A stretch of DNA of 64,000 nucleotides, taken from Paramecium pentaurelia (taxonomy: Eukaryota > Ciliophora > Oligohymenophorea > Peniculida > Parameciidae). The stretch lies in contig CAJJDO010000144.1 in NCBI GenBank assembly GCA_905183005.1, forward strand, positions 233,738 to 297,737, written 5' to 3'. A program made the translations under genes and the position numbers. Below, one piece after another: positions 1-12,000 of the stretch. Every line of letters begins with the position of its first letter. Position 1 is the first letter of the stretch. The notes beneath the pieces were generated by a model that saw nothing but the letters and a program-made list of their open reading frames with translations, did not search any database and was not told where the DNA came from.

Positions 1-2728
1 AGATACAAATTAAATGATGGTCTAGTCCAATATACAACATTTTGTAATAAACTTGAAGAGCAATTTCTGAATAATGAAGCAAAAGCTCAGGTATTCTAAG
101 CACCTCAAGTATAAATTGGTTATATTTAGATTTTCAATTAAGATGAGGAGGATACTGTAAAAAGATTAATGTAGGCCATAAAAAGAAAGATTGCTACTAA
201 AAGAATATTCTTAAAATAGCCATTTTAAGACTTTGATAGAACTGCATGTTCACATATTACTATTGATTAATTTTCAAGAGTTTTAAATTAATTAGGATTA
301 TTGCCAAAAGATCAATATTTACAATTACTTATAAGATAATATATTGACAATGGAAATCCTAAAGAAGTTAATTATGTAAAGTTTTGTGATGATGTTGATA
401 ATGTGTAAGAAATGCTAAGTGGAGTGATAACAGGAATCAAATAAAATCCAAAAGATGTATAATTAAAAATATAATCTTTTAGGTTCATCCAGATGATGAT
501 TTTATAGAAGATAAAGAGGGTTTAGACTTAATTTCTACTTTATTTACATCAAAAAAATTAACAGATAATATTAATACTTTGAATTAAGTATTAAAAAAGA
601 TATAAGGAGATGTTGTTATGAAAAGAATTAGAATAAGAGAGTTTTTTAAAGATTTTGACCCTTTAAGAAAAGGTTTGGTGACTGAATCTTAAGTATTACA
701 TCAATATATTAATATAGTTTGCTAGAATTTTACATATTCAAAATATTCCTGTTTCTGAAAAAGAAATCTAATTGCTGTTAAATCAATATAAAATTGATAA
801 GATTCCAAATGGTTAAGTTGATTATAATTAATTTTGTGAGGATGTTGATAAAATATTTACAATAAAGGGTATTGATAAGGAACCATAAGCTTAGGTTCCT
901 TAAATAGATGATTCTACTACTTTACCTGCCAGAAGAAGATATTTATAAATGACAGAATAGGAAGCTATTTAATTAGATGAGTTACTTATGAAATATAAAT
1001 AAGCTATATAAAATAAGAGAGTTTTATTAAAACCCGTTTTTGAAGATTTTGATAAGACTAAATAAGGTTATATTACAACTAATCAATTTTTAAGAATTCT
1101 TAATCAATTTAATTTATTTCCTGATCCAATTTCATTGAATTTATTATTAAAAAGATTTGTTGATAAAGCAAATCTAAATGAAGTGAATTATTATGATTTT
1201 TGCAGAATTGTAGATTAATCAGATGAAGGTGTTGCAATTAGTAGATCACATGCAGATGCATTTAAAAATTATGTTAAATCAGATAATTAGAGTTAAGCAT
1301 TTATTAGAAATGATTAACCAAATGATTTTGAAGATTTAATGGCTAAATTAAGAAGAATTGTAAAAGAATAAAGATAAAGAATTGCAGAATTCCTTAGAGA
1401 TTTTGATAAATTAAGAAGTGGAACTATAACAATTACTTAATTGAGAAAAGGATTAAGTATGGCAAAGATCCTTTTATCAGATGCAGAATTCTAATTGATA
1501 TTAAATAATTTTGGATGTAAGGATAAATAAGGATTTGTATTTTGGAAAGAATTTACTGATTAAGTAGATTAAGTATTCACTACTAAAAATTTGGAGAAAG
1601 TAAGTCCATCAGAAGATGTTCCATAGATGTCTACTCAATACAATTATGGTAGAGTATCTATTACTGAAAGAGATAGATAGGTAGCTGAAGTTGTGAAAAA
1701 GAAATTCTAATATTTTTGTAAAGCAACTAGACTTGATATCAAATAATTCTTTTAAGATTGGGATAAATTGGGAAGAAATAAAGTGTCTCCAAAATAATTT
1801 AGATAGACATTGGCTACTGTTAATTTTATATTATCAGATGAAGAATTCTAAGCAGTTGTAAAAATCTATGCTGCAGAAGATGATGGTGATATCAGATATG
1901 TTCAATTTATAAATGATACATAACCACCATTAGAAATCTTAACAGAGTCTGGAGCATCTTAGGCTTATGTTGGTGTTAAGCCAAAAGAGAAAGAAAAAGT
2001 ATATATTTTTATATTATTTAGTTATAACCTTCTGTATTATTAGAATAGATTAAAGTAGCTGTTAAAGTAAAGAGATTAAGATTAGGTGATTATTTCAAGG
2101 ATTTTGATCCTCTAAGAAAAGGAATGATGCCTACAAATAAATTTAGAGGTGTTCTTAGTCAAATGAAAATCGATTTAGATTAAGAAAGTTTGGATCTATT
2201 AGAAACTATGTATGTTGTACCTGAAGATCCAATAAGAGTAAATTATGCAAAGTTTATTGAGGATGTAGAAATCGTATTTACTAAAACAGTAATATAATTT
2301 ATTGAAAATGTAATTAGGGATTAGATAAAGATCCATTAATGAAACCACCTGTTCATATAATTCCCACATTCCTTGATCCAAGAGATGCTTTAACTCAAGA
2401 TGAAGAAGAAGCCTTACATGCAATTATGTTAAGACTTGGTGAAGTTGTAAGAAAACATAGGATTTTGCTTAAACCTCACTTTCAAGATAAAGTATATAAA
2501 TAATAAGTAATGTTTAGGATAAAACTAAATCAGGCAAAATAACTTTCACTAGATTTAGATCTATTATGGACTTTCATAAATTACCATTAACTGATGATCA
2601 ATTTAGAGTAATTTGCAAAAGGTTTTATTAATTATTTATATTATTGTAGATTTGCTTATTAGGGCATTGAATTTAATTATGTTGAATTTGATGAAATCTT
2701 AAAAAAGTATGAGAACTTTTATCAATGA
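1..2728 (+). CDS. EF-hand repeat protein (EFCAB6-like), 5' end outside window
   Basis: The frame is open from base 1 to TGA 2726-2728 when TAA/TAG are read as Gln. Six short introns are needed: 457-482, 693-717, 1999-2021, 2289-2317, 2492-2517 and 2622-2649 (23-29 bp), all GT...TAG. The protein is a string of degenerate EF-hand-like units. Many contain a helix ending in FxDFDxLRxG or FEDFDKTKxG, followed by an I/V-T-x-x-F/L helix, for example FKDFDPLRKG twice and FQDKDKTKSG near the C-terminus. The paired-unit, multi-copy layout resembles EFCAB6/DJBP-type axonemal or cytoplasmic calcium-binding proteins. Several loops lack the full set of acidic Ca ligands, so some hands are probably structural. 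It is transcribed in the same direction as the next gene, 140 bp away. The start codon lies upstream of the window. The family call is by motif; the EFCAB6 name is a resemblance only. Confidence 0.75.
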
Positions 2729-2868
2729 ATTATAATCAAATTAAATATTTTAATATAACAATTCTATCATCAATCTTCAGACTTTAAACTTCAATCAATT
2801 TGAAAATTAAAAAAAATGATTGGCCAACTTAATAAATTAAACTAAATATTAATTATAATTATTTTACT

Positions 2869-3838
2869 ATGAGTATAGGCATAATTAGAGCCAAATGTGC
2901 ACTTTCCATACCTTAAACTAATAATGTACCAGGTGCTATGCCCACTTTAATGACTCTTTAGAATCATGAAAACGATAGTATAACTATAAAAATTTTATAT
3001 TTATTTAGAATATTAGAATGAACCAAAGTAAGGAGATTCAATATTTATTCCATTCATTAATGAAAGAGATAAAATGAATAGACTTGTTTAAGGAGATAAA
3101 TACTCAACACCTAAAAAATAAAATATCTAATAAGTTCCTGAAATTGTAAATGAAAAATGGATTTAACATGATCCTATGAAGTTGAAATTGCCACCAAAAA
3201 GACATTCTTTAGAAGATCGACATTAGAGTAATCAATTTTAAATTTATTTAGATAAGTAAAGGAGTAGATCTAATGCTGAATTGCGAATGAAAGTCATTTA
3301 GACAACTACAGAAAGATAAAGTCTATTACTCTCCTAAGATTAATCAATCTAACCTTAATTTGAAGAATATAAAAAGGCTGCTTATGAAAATATATTAAAT
3401 AAAAAGAAACAAATTATTTAATCTCCACCTCAACAGACAATACTCAAGAATTAAAGCTCTGAAAATTTATAACTATTTCCAATATCTACATTTGAAAAAT
3501 TAAAATAATCAAGATCTCCTTCACTTATTTTTGTGAAAAAATAAATCTAACAAACTACATCTAAACATTAACATTTTCTAAATTTTAAATTACCATCTCT
3601 TATTCAAAAGGAGTATATCAAATAATTTTTAGACAGTAATAAAAAAATCAAAGATTTAATATAGGAACAAAATGATGAGAAATTTAAATTTCCTTCAGAT
3701 TTTGAACCAAAAATAGTAGAAATGAAAAAACAATTAAAAAAAATGAAAAGCAGACTTAAAAATTGGGAAACTGATAGAGAAGTTACAGATAATAAAGGAT
3801 TTTTAAAAGAAATTGCTTCTGGCATATTAAATAAATGA
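2869..3838 (+). CDS. Uncharacterised Gln/Lys-rich protein with C-terminal coiled coil
   Basis: ATG 2869-2871 opens a frame that, after removal of one intron (2978-3008, 31 bp, GTA...TAG), runs to TGA 3836-3838 and gives about 312 residues. An upstream ATG at 2817 meets TGA within 20 codons, so 2869 is preferred. The protein is hydrophilic, with many Gln (TAA/TAG codons), Lys, Ser and Pro residues. Its last 70 or so residues are a Lys/Glu-rich predicted coiled coil (KKQLKKMKSRLKNWE). There is no signal peptide or membrane segment and I recognise no domain. It ends 93 bp from the convergent end of the next gene. The exon structure and codon use look genuine; the function is unknown. Confidence 0.7.
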
Positions 3839-3931
3839 TATATTTATGTTTTGTTAAATAAAATTACCATTTAGTTTATTTTAGTTAATTATAAAAATTA
3901 AAAAAAAGAAAAACAAAATAATTAAATATTA

Positions 3932-4727
3932 TCATACCATTTGTTTTTGAAAATTAAATCTATGTTTGGAATTTTTCTATAATAAATCTAATAATTATGA
4001 AGCAGATGATTGATCATCCTCATATGATAAAGAAGAATCTAGAGAAGTTGTATTACTCTCAAACTAAAAATAGAAAAATATAAATTTTATTACTCTCTCA
4101 TCTGTTAATGAAGATATAGTCTCTTAAACTGGTGAAATTTGATTAAAAAGATGTTGAAATTTTTGATTGCTAAATTAACGATTTTTAGGCTAGTTATTTA
4201 ATCTTTCTTTTAAAATTAAACCTTGTAAAGCATCATATCTCTTAACAAGCATTTATTTAGTTTTATTTAAATCCTTTATTTCCTTTATTAAATAAGCATT
4301 CTCTTAATTAAATTTTTGGAGTTCGACCTACAATTTTTTCTTTTCTTCTTATACAACCTTATTAGTAATTCGAAATGATGAATAATTTTACTAAGTTTAT
4401 TAATTATTAAGTACAGGAGTATTTTGACAAAAATATTACATCTATCGATCAAGGAAAACTAAAAATTCATTTTAATTTGCTTATTTCTCTAAACATTAAT
4501 CAAATAATTATATTTATGCCATTTCATTAATATTATGTTAAGAAGTACTTCTATGTTTAATACCTCCAAATTATTATGTCTAATTAATATCCATTTTTAT
4601 ATTAGTTGACATTGATTTTGGTAAAGTGTCTTAGTTTGATCTTTGTTTTCTTAATTCTACCATCATTTTATAATTAAATTATACTTGCGTAATTGATTCC
4701 ACTTGATTTAGGAGTTGTTGAATTCAT
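3932..4727 (-). CDS. Uncharacterised Gln-rich coiled-coil protein
   Basis: On the minus strand ATG 4727-4725 leads to TGA 3934-3932 after removing introns 4657-4684 (28 bp) and 4064-4093 (30 bp), both GTA...TAG. The product has about 245 residues. The N-terminal third is basic and Ser/Thr/Gln-rich. The middle (about residues 110-175) is a strongly heptad-like segment (EEKKKLQVELQKFNQENAYL), and the C-terminus is acidic and serine-rich. No catalytic motif, signal peptide or membrane segment is visible. It is divergent from the coiled-coil gene starting at 5087, sharing a 360-bp AT-rich spacer, so the two may share a promoter region. Function unknown; the gene model is supported by both spliced frames closing correctly. 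Confidence 0.65.
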
Positions 4728-5086
4728 AATTTAAATTTTGTTTTAACTATATAATTAAAATTTATTATTGTATTTGATCAAATGTCTTTTGTTAATATCC
4801 TTAATTTTGTTAATATATTTCAAAAAAACTTAAATAATTATTGTATTTTGATTACAAAAATGTTTTTTAATATGAAAAGTTTCATAATTAAATAAATTGA
4901 AGTATAACAACAAAGATTAATATAATAATAAATAAGAATTTAAATGAAATGAATAATTATAATTGATATTAACAATTACAAACTTGAGTAATTAGATTTT
5001 TTTCTGTAATATTCTATTATTTTTTGTTAAACTAACTTTATCCATTAAAATTAGTAATTTATGATTTTTTTAACTTAAATTTAGAT
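4728..5086. other. Divergent intergenic spacer
   Basis: This 359-bp, extremely AT-rich stretch lies between the start codons of two divergently transcribed genes. It must hold both promoters, but I cannot pick out a specific element and see no coding or RNA signal. Confidence 0.6.
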
Positions 5087-7454
5087 ATGTTTAAGGGTAG
5101 ATTGAATAAAGATCTTAAAATTTTAATTTACAGCACTTAATTCTAAACATTAACATTTATTATTTAAAATGCTGCAATTATAGTTAGAGGTGAGGACAAT
5201 CTAATTTTATATTAATTCAATGACAGAATTCTGTTCGATTTAATTTATTCATAGTATAAGATATTTATAATAGACTTATCCTCAACTCCATTGAAGTCAA
5301 TATTGAAATGTAGATGTAGAGATATTCAAGAAATTAGAGAAAGAATTGATTTAAATATATAATACTTTGAAAAAGGAAATGTAAGTATAAGTTATTTATA
5401 TGATTGTAGTTGAGACTATAGATTTATGATGGTTAAATTATTTTCGGAGAAGCCACTATTAATTTAGGATTTTACATTGAAAATAGTCTTCCTGTTATTA
5501 TAGACAATATTACAATATAGAGTAAGTATGATCAGGAAGCTTATGTTGAGATGAGTTTAGGTTGGAACTAATTGGAATAAATACAAACTAAAGAAATTCA
5601 ATAGATTAATCCCATAAGAGAATAACCATTATTTATAAAATTATCTTAATAAACAGCAAATAGAGTACCAATAGAGATATATCATAAAATTGAAAATAGA
5701 ACAATGAATAAAATCTGTTCTGAATAGAACTATTTTTTAGAAAATAAATAAGAATAGATTGATAATAAATCCATAGAATAAAAGAAATAATTGGAAGATG
5801 AAAAAATAGAAGAAAATCCAAAAGCAAATCTCGAAACAGCAAATTCTCAAAGATTTTAAACACCTAAGGATAATAAATTTGCAAAAAAGTAAAAAATTTA
5901 AAAGTCTTCTGGATTATTAGAACATTATAAAAAATAAATTAATACAAGATAAACTTATAGCGATTCTAAAACAAATGTGAAAGAATAAGGATTAAGGATT
6001 CTATAGAAAAGTCCTAATGATTAGGGAGTAAAAATTAGAATTCATAGTCATTAGAATGAAGAATATGATGTAAATAAAGGAATAACAAAATAAAAAGTTA
6101 TTTGTAAAAAAGCAGTAGTAACAGAAGATTAAGGGAAATATGGTTAAAAACATTTAGAACCTGGATTCTTTACAAGTAGATAATTAGAAATAGATTAATA
6201 AATAGAAAAAGAGTGTTAATAAATATCAATTTAGTAATTATTAAATGAAAATCAATTAATGAAAAATTAGATATAAAAGTTATCATTAGAGAATTAAGAA
6301 TTGAAAGATCAATTAATAAAAAGTGAAGCAACATTTAATTTATTATCAGAAACATATACAACACTTAGAAATGAATATAAGAAAGTCTAAATTAAAAATT
6401 ATGATAGTTCAAATAATACATTTATTATGAATAAAGAATATGAATTTATTAAAAAAGAATTAGAATAGAAGTAAAAAGAGATTGAATTTAGTAAGAAGGA
6501 AACTGAATTATAGAAAATAGAATTAGAAATAACAAAAAGAGAAAATATTTAATTATAAATGGATCTAGAATAAATTAAAAAAGAAGTTATTAATAAAAAT
6601 ATTGAATATAATGATCTCTTAAAGGATATTTAAGATAAATAATATAAAATTAATACTTTAGAATAAGATTTACTTAATTAATAAAATAATTAAACAATAT
6701 TTTAAGATATAAATCTATAGAATCATTTAAATTAAGAAAATGAATATAATAATCATAATTTAGATTAAATGAAGAATATCATAAAAAATTAAAGAATTGA
6801 AATTGATAATTATTATTAGGAATTAAAATAAACAAAATAAAATCTACTATTTTAAGAAAAAGGAGGAAAATAATAATCCAAATGTTCAGAGGAATTACAA
6901 TAAATTAATTTAAAATTAGAATTGGAAATTAATTAGTTAAAATAAAAATTAATTGAAAGTAATTAAGAAATAAAGTCAAAGTAAATAATGAATGTAGTAG
7001 TAGGGCCTTAGAAATTGAAAAATTAAAAACTTAAATCAATTTATACTTATAATCACCAGATAAGTAGAATTTTGATTTGACATATCTTATCAATGAATAT
7101 TCTACTCTAAATGCAAGTCTTAAATAAGAAAATTAAACTTTGGGTATATTATAAATTTAATTTACATTTAGTCCATTAAAATAGAAAGGATTAAGTCAAG
7201 CTTGAGAGTTTATAGAAATAATTAGGCATCAATAAAGTAATCAATATGATATTAAGAGAAAGAACATTGTTGAATTGAGCGAATAAAGATAATAATCTCT
7301 TGAAAAAGAAATCTTATAACTTGAAAAAGCTGTTTTAAATGGCAAATAGAATATGGCTGATGTTATTAATGCAGTACTTGAATGTGGTGGACCAGACTTA
7401 GCTGAAGCTGTAGAAAGGTTCTTAGTAATAAGAAGGAGTATGAAAATAAGTTGA
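5087..7454 (+). CDS. Long coiled-coil protein with beta-rich N-terminal domain
   Basis: ATG 5087-5089 to TGA 7452-7454. Introns are 5381-5409 (29 bp), 6981-7003 (23 bp), 7144-7171 (28 bp) and 7237-7256 (20 bp). The last ends in AAG, but it is required to keep the frame open, and with it the spliced length is exactly 756 codons including stop (755 aa). Residues 1 to about 165 are hydrophobic, beta-rich and C2-like (GQIIFGEATINLGFY then DNITIQSKYD). I call this only a resemblance because the Ca-binding Asp pattern is not clear. Residues 165-370 are charged and low-complexity. From about 370 to the end it is an almost unb­roken Gln/Glu/Lys coiled coil. The C-terminus is a short conserved-looking helix ending LECGGPDLAEAVERFL. 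The architecture suits a basal-body, ciliary or cytoskeletal scaffold; this is inference only. Confidence 0.72.
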
Positions 7455-7901
7455 TAATAATTTATTAAATAATTAAATTAATTTCATTCAAAAATTAAAA
7501 AAATAAAATTATTATTACTTTTTTTGTATAAACAAATATTTAAAAAATTCCACTTCAAACTTTGTTTAAAGATTTGAAATGGATTAATTTTAGTATATTA
7601 ACATAAGATTACTCTTATGTTAAGGTCTTTCATAATGATTTCATGCTTTAAATTGACAAATTAAGGAAAATAATTTACATTTTGAGGTGCTCTAGTAGGG
7701 GAAATTTTGAAATTAAATGATGTTTAAAATAAACTACCAGGAAGAGGATGTGCAGAATTGGATATTTGTAAATTAAAGATATGCAATATCATTATCCAAA
7801 AATATCACAAATAAACCAATGAAATTAACGAAATTTTAATAATTCGAATTTAAAGCTTATAACAAAAAAATTAATAATAAAATAAGAAAAAAATAATAAA
7901 A
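7455..7901. other. Spacer with possible decayed coding fragment
   Basis: This 447-bp spacer lies upstream of the histone-like gene. On the + strand around 7625-7880 one frame reads like protein (QGKQFTF, then TGA, then GALVGEILKLNDVQNKLPGRG). It is interrupted by an in-frame TGA where a tryptophan would fit. It may be a gene remnant, or coding sequence spliced in a way I could not resolve. The rest looks noncoding and very AT-rich. Confidence 0.3.
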
Positions 7902-8188
7902 ATGGCAAAAGGAGCAACAAAGGGAAATAAAGGAGCTAAGAAAGCTGGAACACCAAGTCAATTATTTAATTTATTGTAGAAGCTACAAAGAATGTTAAGA
8001 AAGTAACTAAAAAGACCACTGATGCTACTCCAGCACCAGCCCCAGTGACAACTACACCACCTGCACCTACCACTGCAACACCAGTTGCTGCAACAACACC
8101 CAAAAAATAAGGAAAGCAAGCAACTAAACCAAAGAAAGCTACTAAAAAAGCCACAAAGAAGGCTCCCAAGAAATAAGCCAAGAAATGA
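7902..8188 (+). CDS. Lys/Ala/Pro-rich basic protein, linker histone H1-like
   Basis: ATG 7902-7904 to TGA 8186-8188, with one 23-bp intron at 7957-7979 (GTC...TAG). Without splicing the frame hits TGA quickly and loses the Lys-rich tail. The product is about 87 residues, built almost entirely of Lys, Ala, Thr and Pro. It starts MAKGATKGNKGAKKAGTP, has a Pro/Ala/Thr-rich centre (APAPVTTTPPAP) and a tail of KK/KA pairs (KKATKKATKKAPKK). This composition and the absence of a winged-helix globular domain match ciliate macronuclear H1-type linker histones, which bind linker DNA and compact chromatin. It is shorter than the Tetrahymena macronuclear H1. Local GC content is clearly higher than in the flanks, as expected for a highly expressed small basic protein. 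Another small basic chromatin or ribosome-associated protein cannot be excluded. Confidence 0.6.
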
Positions 8189-8675
8189 TTAGTTATTCAA
8201 GAATTAATCTATTAATTAGATATCAATATTTCTTTTTTTCTCATATGCATATTTGCATTTAATCTATTTCTTAAATTTTATCAATTTAATATAGATTTAT
8301 AATCACTGATTAAACACTTTCTCTGGTTTAATTACCTAATAAAATCAATAATAGATAATATATCAATAAGAATATTAATAAATGTGTATCGAAAATATCA
8401 ATATCGTTTTTGCTTCATTTCAATATCTTTTTCTATTAATTTTTACAATGTTCATTTCAAAAATACTGTAGACTATGTTATTATTATTCATATTAGTTAA
8501 TCCTTTATATTTTTTATTGCCAAAATATCATATTTAGAGTTGTCCCAAAGTTATATCTAAATAAAATTTATTTTTGAAATCTGAATTCTTAATTAATTGA
8601 TGGGTCTTCTTTAGAGAATCAATCAATATAATAGGCTGAAAAATAGATAGAAATATACTAATTGATAATTTAGAG
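8189..8675. other. AT-rich intergenic sequence
   Basis: No convincing coding frame, RNA gene or repeat was found on either strand in this stretch. Confidence 0.5.
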
Positions 8676-9035
8676 ATGGGATACTTTAATGAAGATGAAT
8701 TTATAATTAATAAGTGGGATGAATATAACGCATTTTAATGTTATCAAATATATTCAAAAAAGAAAAAATAAGGAAAAATTAAGTTTTAAGATGATATAAT
8801 ATCTATAAATAGGAAAAAACAATTCACATTAAACTATATAATCAATAATTATATCTAATAGGCATAATAGTTATTTTTATGTTTATAAACTAATTATCCC
8901 AAATAAACTATTCTTAAATTATAAGATGAATACCTTATTTAAATTCTAACACAATAATAAATGATGAAATTTATAACATATTTAATTTTAGAATTGATAA
9001 TTTATTAATATTTTTAAATATATATATTATTATGA
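8676..9035 (+). CDS. Doubtful small hypothetical protein
   Basis: ATG 8676-8678 to TGA 9033-9035 is open in the ciliate code for 119 codons without an intron. An in-frame TGA lies upstream, so the frame is bounded. The first 85 residues look protein-like (MGYFNEDEFIINKWDEYNAF), with charged and hydrophobic residues mixed and a helix rich in Gln. The last 25 are Ile/Leu/Tyr-rich and could be read-through of AT-rich DNA. It ends 16 bp before the convergent 3' end of the TPR gene. No domain is recognised. It could be a real small gene, the remnant of a larger one, or chance. Confidence 0.3.
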
Positions 9036-9051
9036 ATAATGTTTTATTGTA

Positions 9052-12000
9052 TCATTAAATATTACATTATTCTTAATTCTCCTTTTTAGGTTTGTTTTAT
9101 TTTGATTAAGTTTTTGATTAATCTTTTTGTTTTTTATTGCTCTTCTCAGATATGTTTTATTTAATAGCATCCAAAAATACTTCTCTTAATTTTTTATTTT
9201 GATCCTCTTTTATAATTTTCTGATTAAACTTCTCTAAATATTTTAATATAATCAAAGTATCTTCAATACCCTTTTTCCAATAGATGTCTTTACTACTCTC
9301 TTCTGAAATACTTTCTTCCTCAGATAATTTTTTAATAAATTCAATAAATTTTGAATTTTGTATCTCTTTCAATCCAGGTTATTAAGTTCTGCCTAATTCA
9401 ATAGCAGTAAATTAGACTTCTCTTTCTAATTCTGAAGGAGTAATTGCAAATAATTTCAATATGTTAGTTAAGAGCATTAATCTTTTTTTAAACTTTTCCT
9501 CTCTTTTATAATCTACTACAATATTCAATGCTTCATTAATAATATGGAATGCATGTTCAGCAATATGTACTTTTTCTAATACTTTTGTTCCAACATTAAA
9601 TGCTTTTTTGACAATATTTAATACTTTTTCAGATGTACTTTCTATCATAGCATTTGTATTAACTTAAAACAAATTTGTAGATATCTCAGACATAGCATGT
9701 AAATAATAATATAAATGCCAAAATAAAGATCTGAAATAAGTTAATTGATGTTTATTTTAAGGTTATTTTATTTGATTCATTTCCTATTCAATTTTAAATG
9801 AATCTTATTAGACTAATTGATTAATAACTTTATCTTATGCATTTACTTTGTTTTAAAGTTCTTTCAATTATTATTCCATCTATGAAAAATATGAAATCAT
9901 CGCTTATTGTGCATCAGATTGTGAATCCTGATTTATAGGTTAAACAGAATATGATACAGACCTTTCAATACATGTTACTTTTTCTAAATATTCTTAAATC
10001 TATTAAGTATTTGTATTTGTTTTAGGTAATTCTTCTATTTATTTTTTCATTTTTTGAATTTCATTTTCAATCTTAGTAATTAATTTAACTTTTGTTTAAA
10101 TAAAATTTAAATTTCCCTAATTCAATCTTAATTCATTTTTCCTTTAATCGGTTAAATTTTCTATTTAATATTATGCTTATTTATAATATTGAGTAGCTAA
10201 TTCAAATTGTTAATCTGAATAATATCGATCTCCTGTGTTTACCAAAAATAATGGATTATCAGGACATATTCTAATTGCATTTAAAAAATCTTATAAAGCT
10301 TCATCTTTCTTACCAATACTCTAAAGTAAAAGGCCTACTCTTATATGATAAATATACCTCTATTATTATAAGCTAAACTGTAATTAGGATCTATTTCGAG
10401 AGTTTTATTGTAATCTTGAAGTGACAATCCCTTCTTTTTATTGTTAATGTAAAAGATGGCTTTAAATATATTCAATTCTACCTCGATTATAATATAGGGT
10501 TGCATTTGTAGGATTCAATTCTATTGCTTTATTATAATCCTATAAAGCTGCTTCCTTTTAATCCATACTCAGCAATAGATTGGCTAAAATTTTATAAATT
10601 CAATAACCTCTACTAGAATAAGCGAATGATTCATTTGGACTTATTTCTATAGCCTTTGTGAAGTCATTTAAAGCTAATTATTGATTTTTCATTAAATTAT
10701 AGGCATCTCCTTAATTTGTTGTAATATATTTGATACCTCTCTTTATAATTGTATTTTAATTATTTGGATTAATCTATAAAGCTGTATTGTATTCTATAAT
10801 CGCCAATTCTGGTTTATTCATTTCTTTCAATATTAAACCTTATATAAGCATATCTATAATACCCTTAAGAATATAAGGAAGTTCGTTTTTTGGATTTATT
10901 TCAATACATTTGTTACAATCATCAATTGCGAAGTCATTTTTGTTAATACATCTGTAACACAATGCTTCATTAAGAATGGATAATACCTCTCTAATAAAAT
11001 CCATTAAAATAATTTGGATCAATTTCAATTGCTTTATTATAATCTTATAATGCCTTTTGGTAGTCCTTCACTGGATCTTGTAAAATGTTACCTAAATATC
11101 AAAATGATAATTACCTCTACATAGATAATAATCAGTTTAATTAGGGTTAATCAGAATAGCATCTGAATAATCTTAAATAGCTTAAGATATTAATTTTTTT
11201 TCTCTATATAAATTTCCTTATTATATAAAATATATTGCTTACCTCGAATTATTAGAATATCACCTTATTTTGGATTGATTTGTAAAGATTTATTGTAGTC
11301 TTCTAGAGCTCTATCTTTATCATTCATTTATTATTATAACAATTATCCTCTTGAAGAATATGTAGTTGCACTTTTAGGATTGGATTGAATAGCTTTATCA
11401 TAATCAGCAAGTGCTTTTTCTTTTTCATTCATTTTAGTCCACAGTAAAGCTTAATATAATTGGATAACAATAATATACCTCTATTATGATAAACAACAAA
11501 ACTATTTTGATTAATTTCTAAAGCTTTATTGAAATTCTCAAGAGCTTATTCGTATTAATCTAAAGATTTCAATAAATTGCCTAAGTATGAATATCATAAT
11601 TAATTACCTTTGTTAATATAGGCGTCAATACATTTTGGGTTTATTTCAAGAGCCTTATTATAATCATTTAATGCCAAGTCCTTTTAGTTCATATTAATAA
11701 AATGGTTGCCTATAATAGATTACAATTATACCTCTTTCATTAAGAGTAAATGTGACTTCTAGGTTTAATTCTATTGATTTATTTAAATCTTGAAGTGCCA
11801 AATCATTCTTTTAATATCTTTAATAAATTTTAGCTTTTAAAAATATTTTTACATTTTACCACGATTATAATAGGCAAGGTAAATGCTTGGATCAATTTCT
11901 ATTATTTTATTAAAATCTTAAAAAGCTAAATCATTCTAATTTAGATCTTTGTACAAATTTCCTAAATTTAATAATGACATTTACCTCTGATATTAATGGT

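Noticed and set aside
7966..8181. Hydrophobic Val/Ala/Phe-rich frame on the minus strand
   Set aside because: It is the antisense of the Lys/Ala/Pro-rich H1-like gene.
9052..9693. Separate small gene starting at ATG 9693
   Set aside because: The frame is open upstream without TGA into the TPR protein; it is the C-terminus of that gene.
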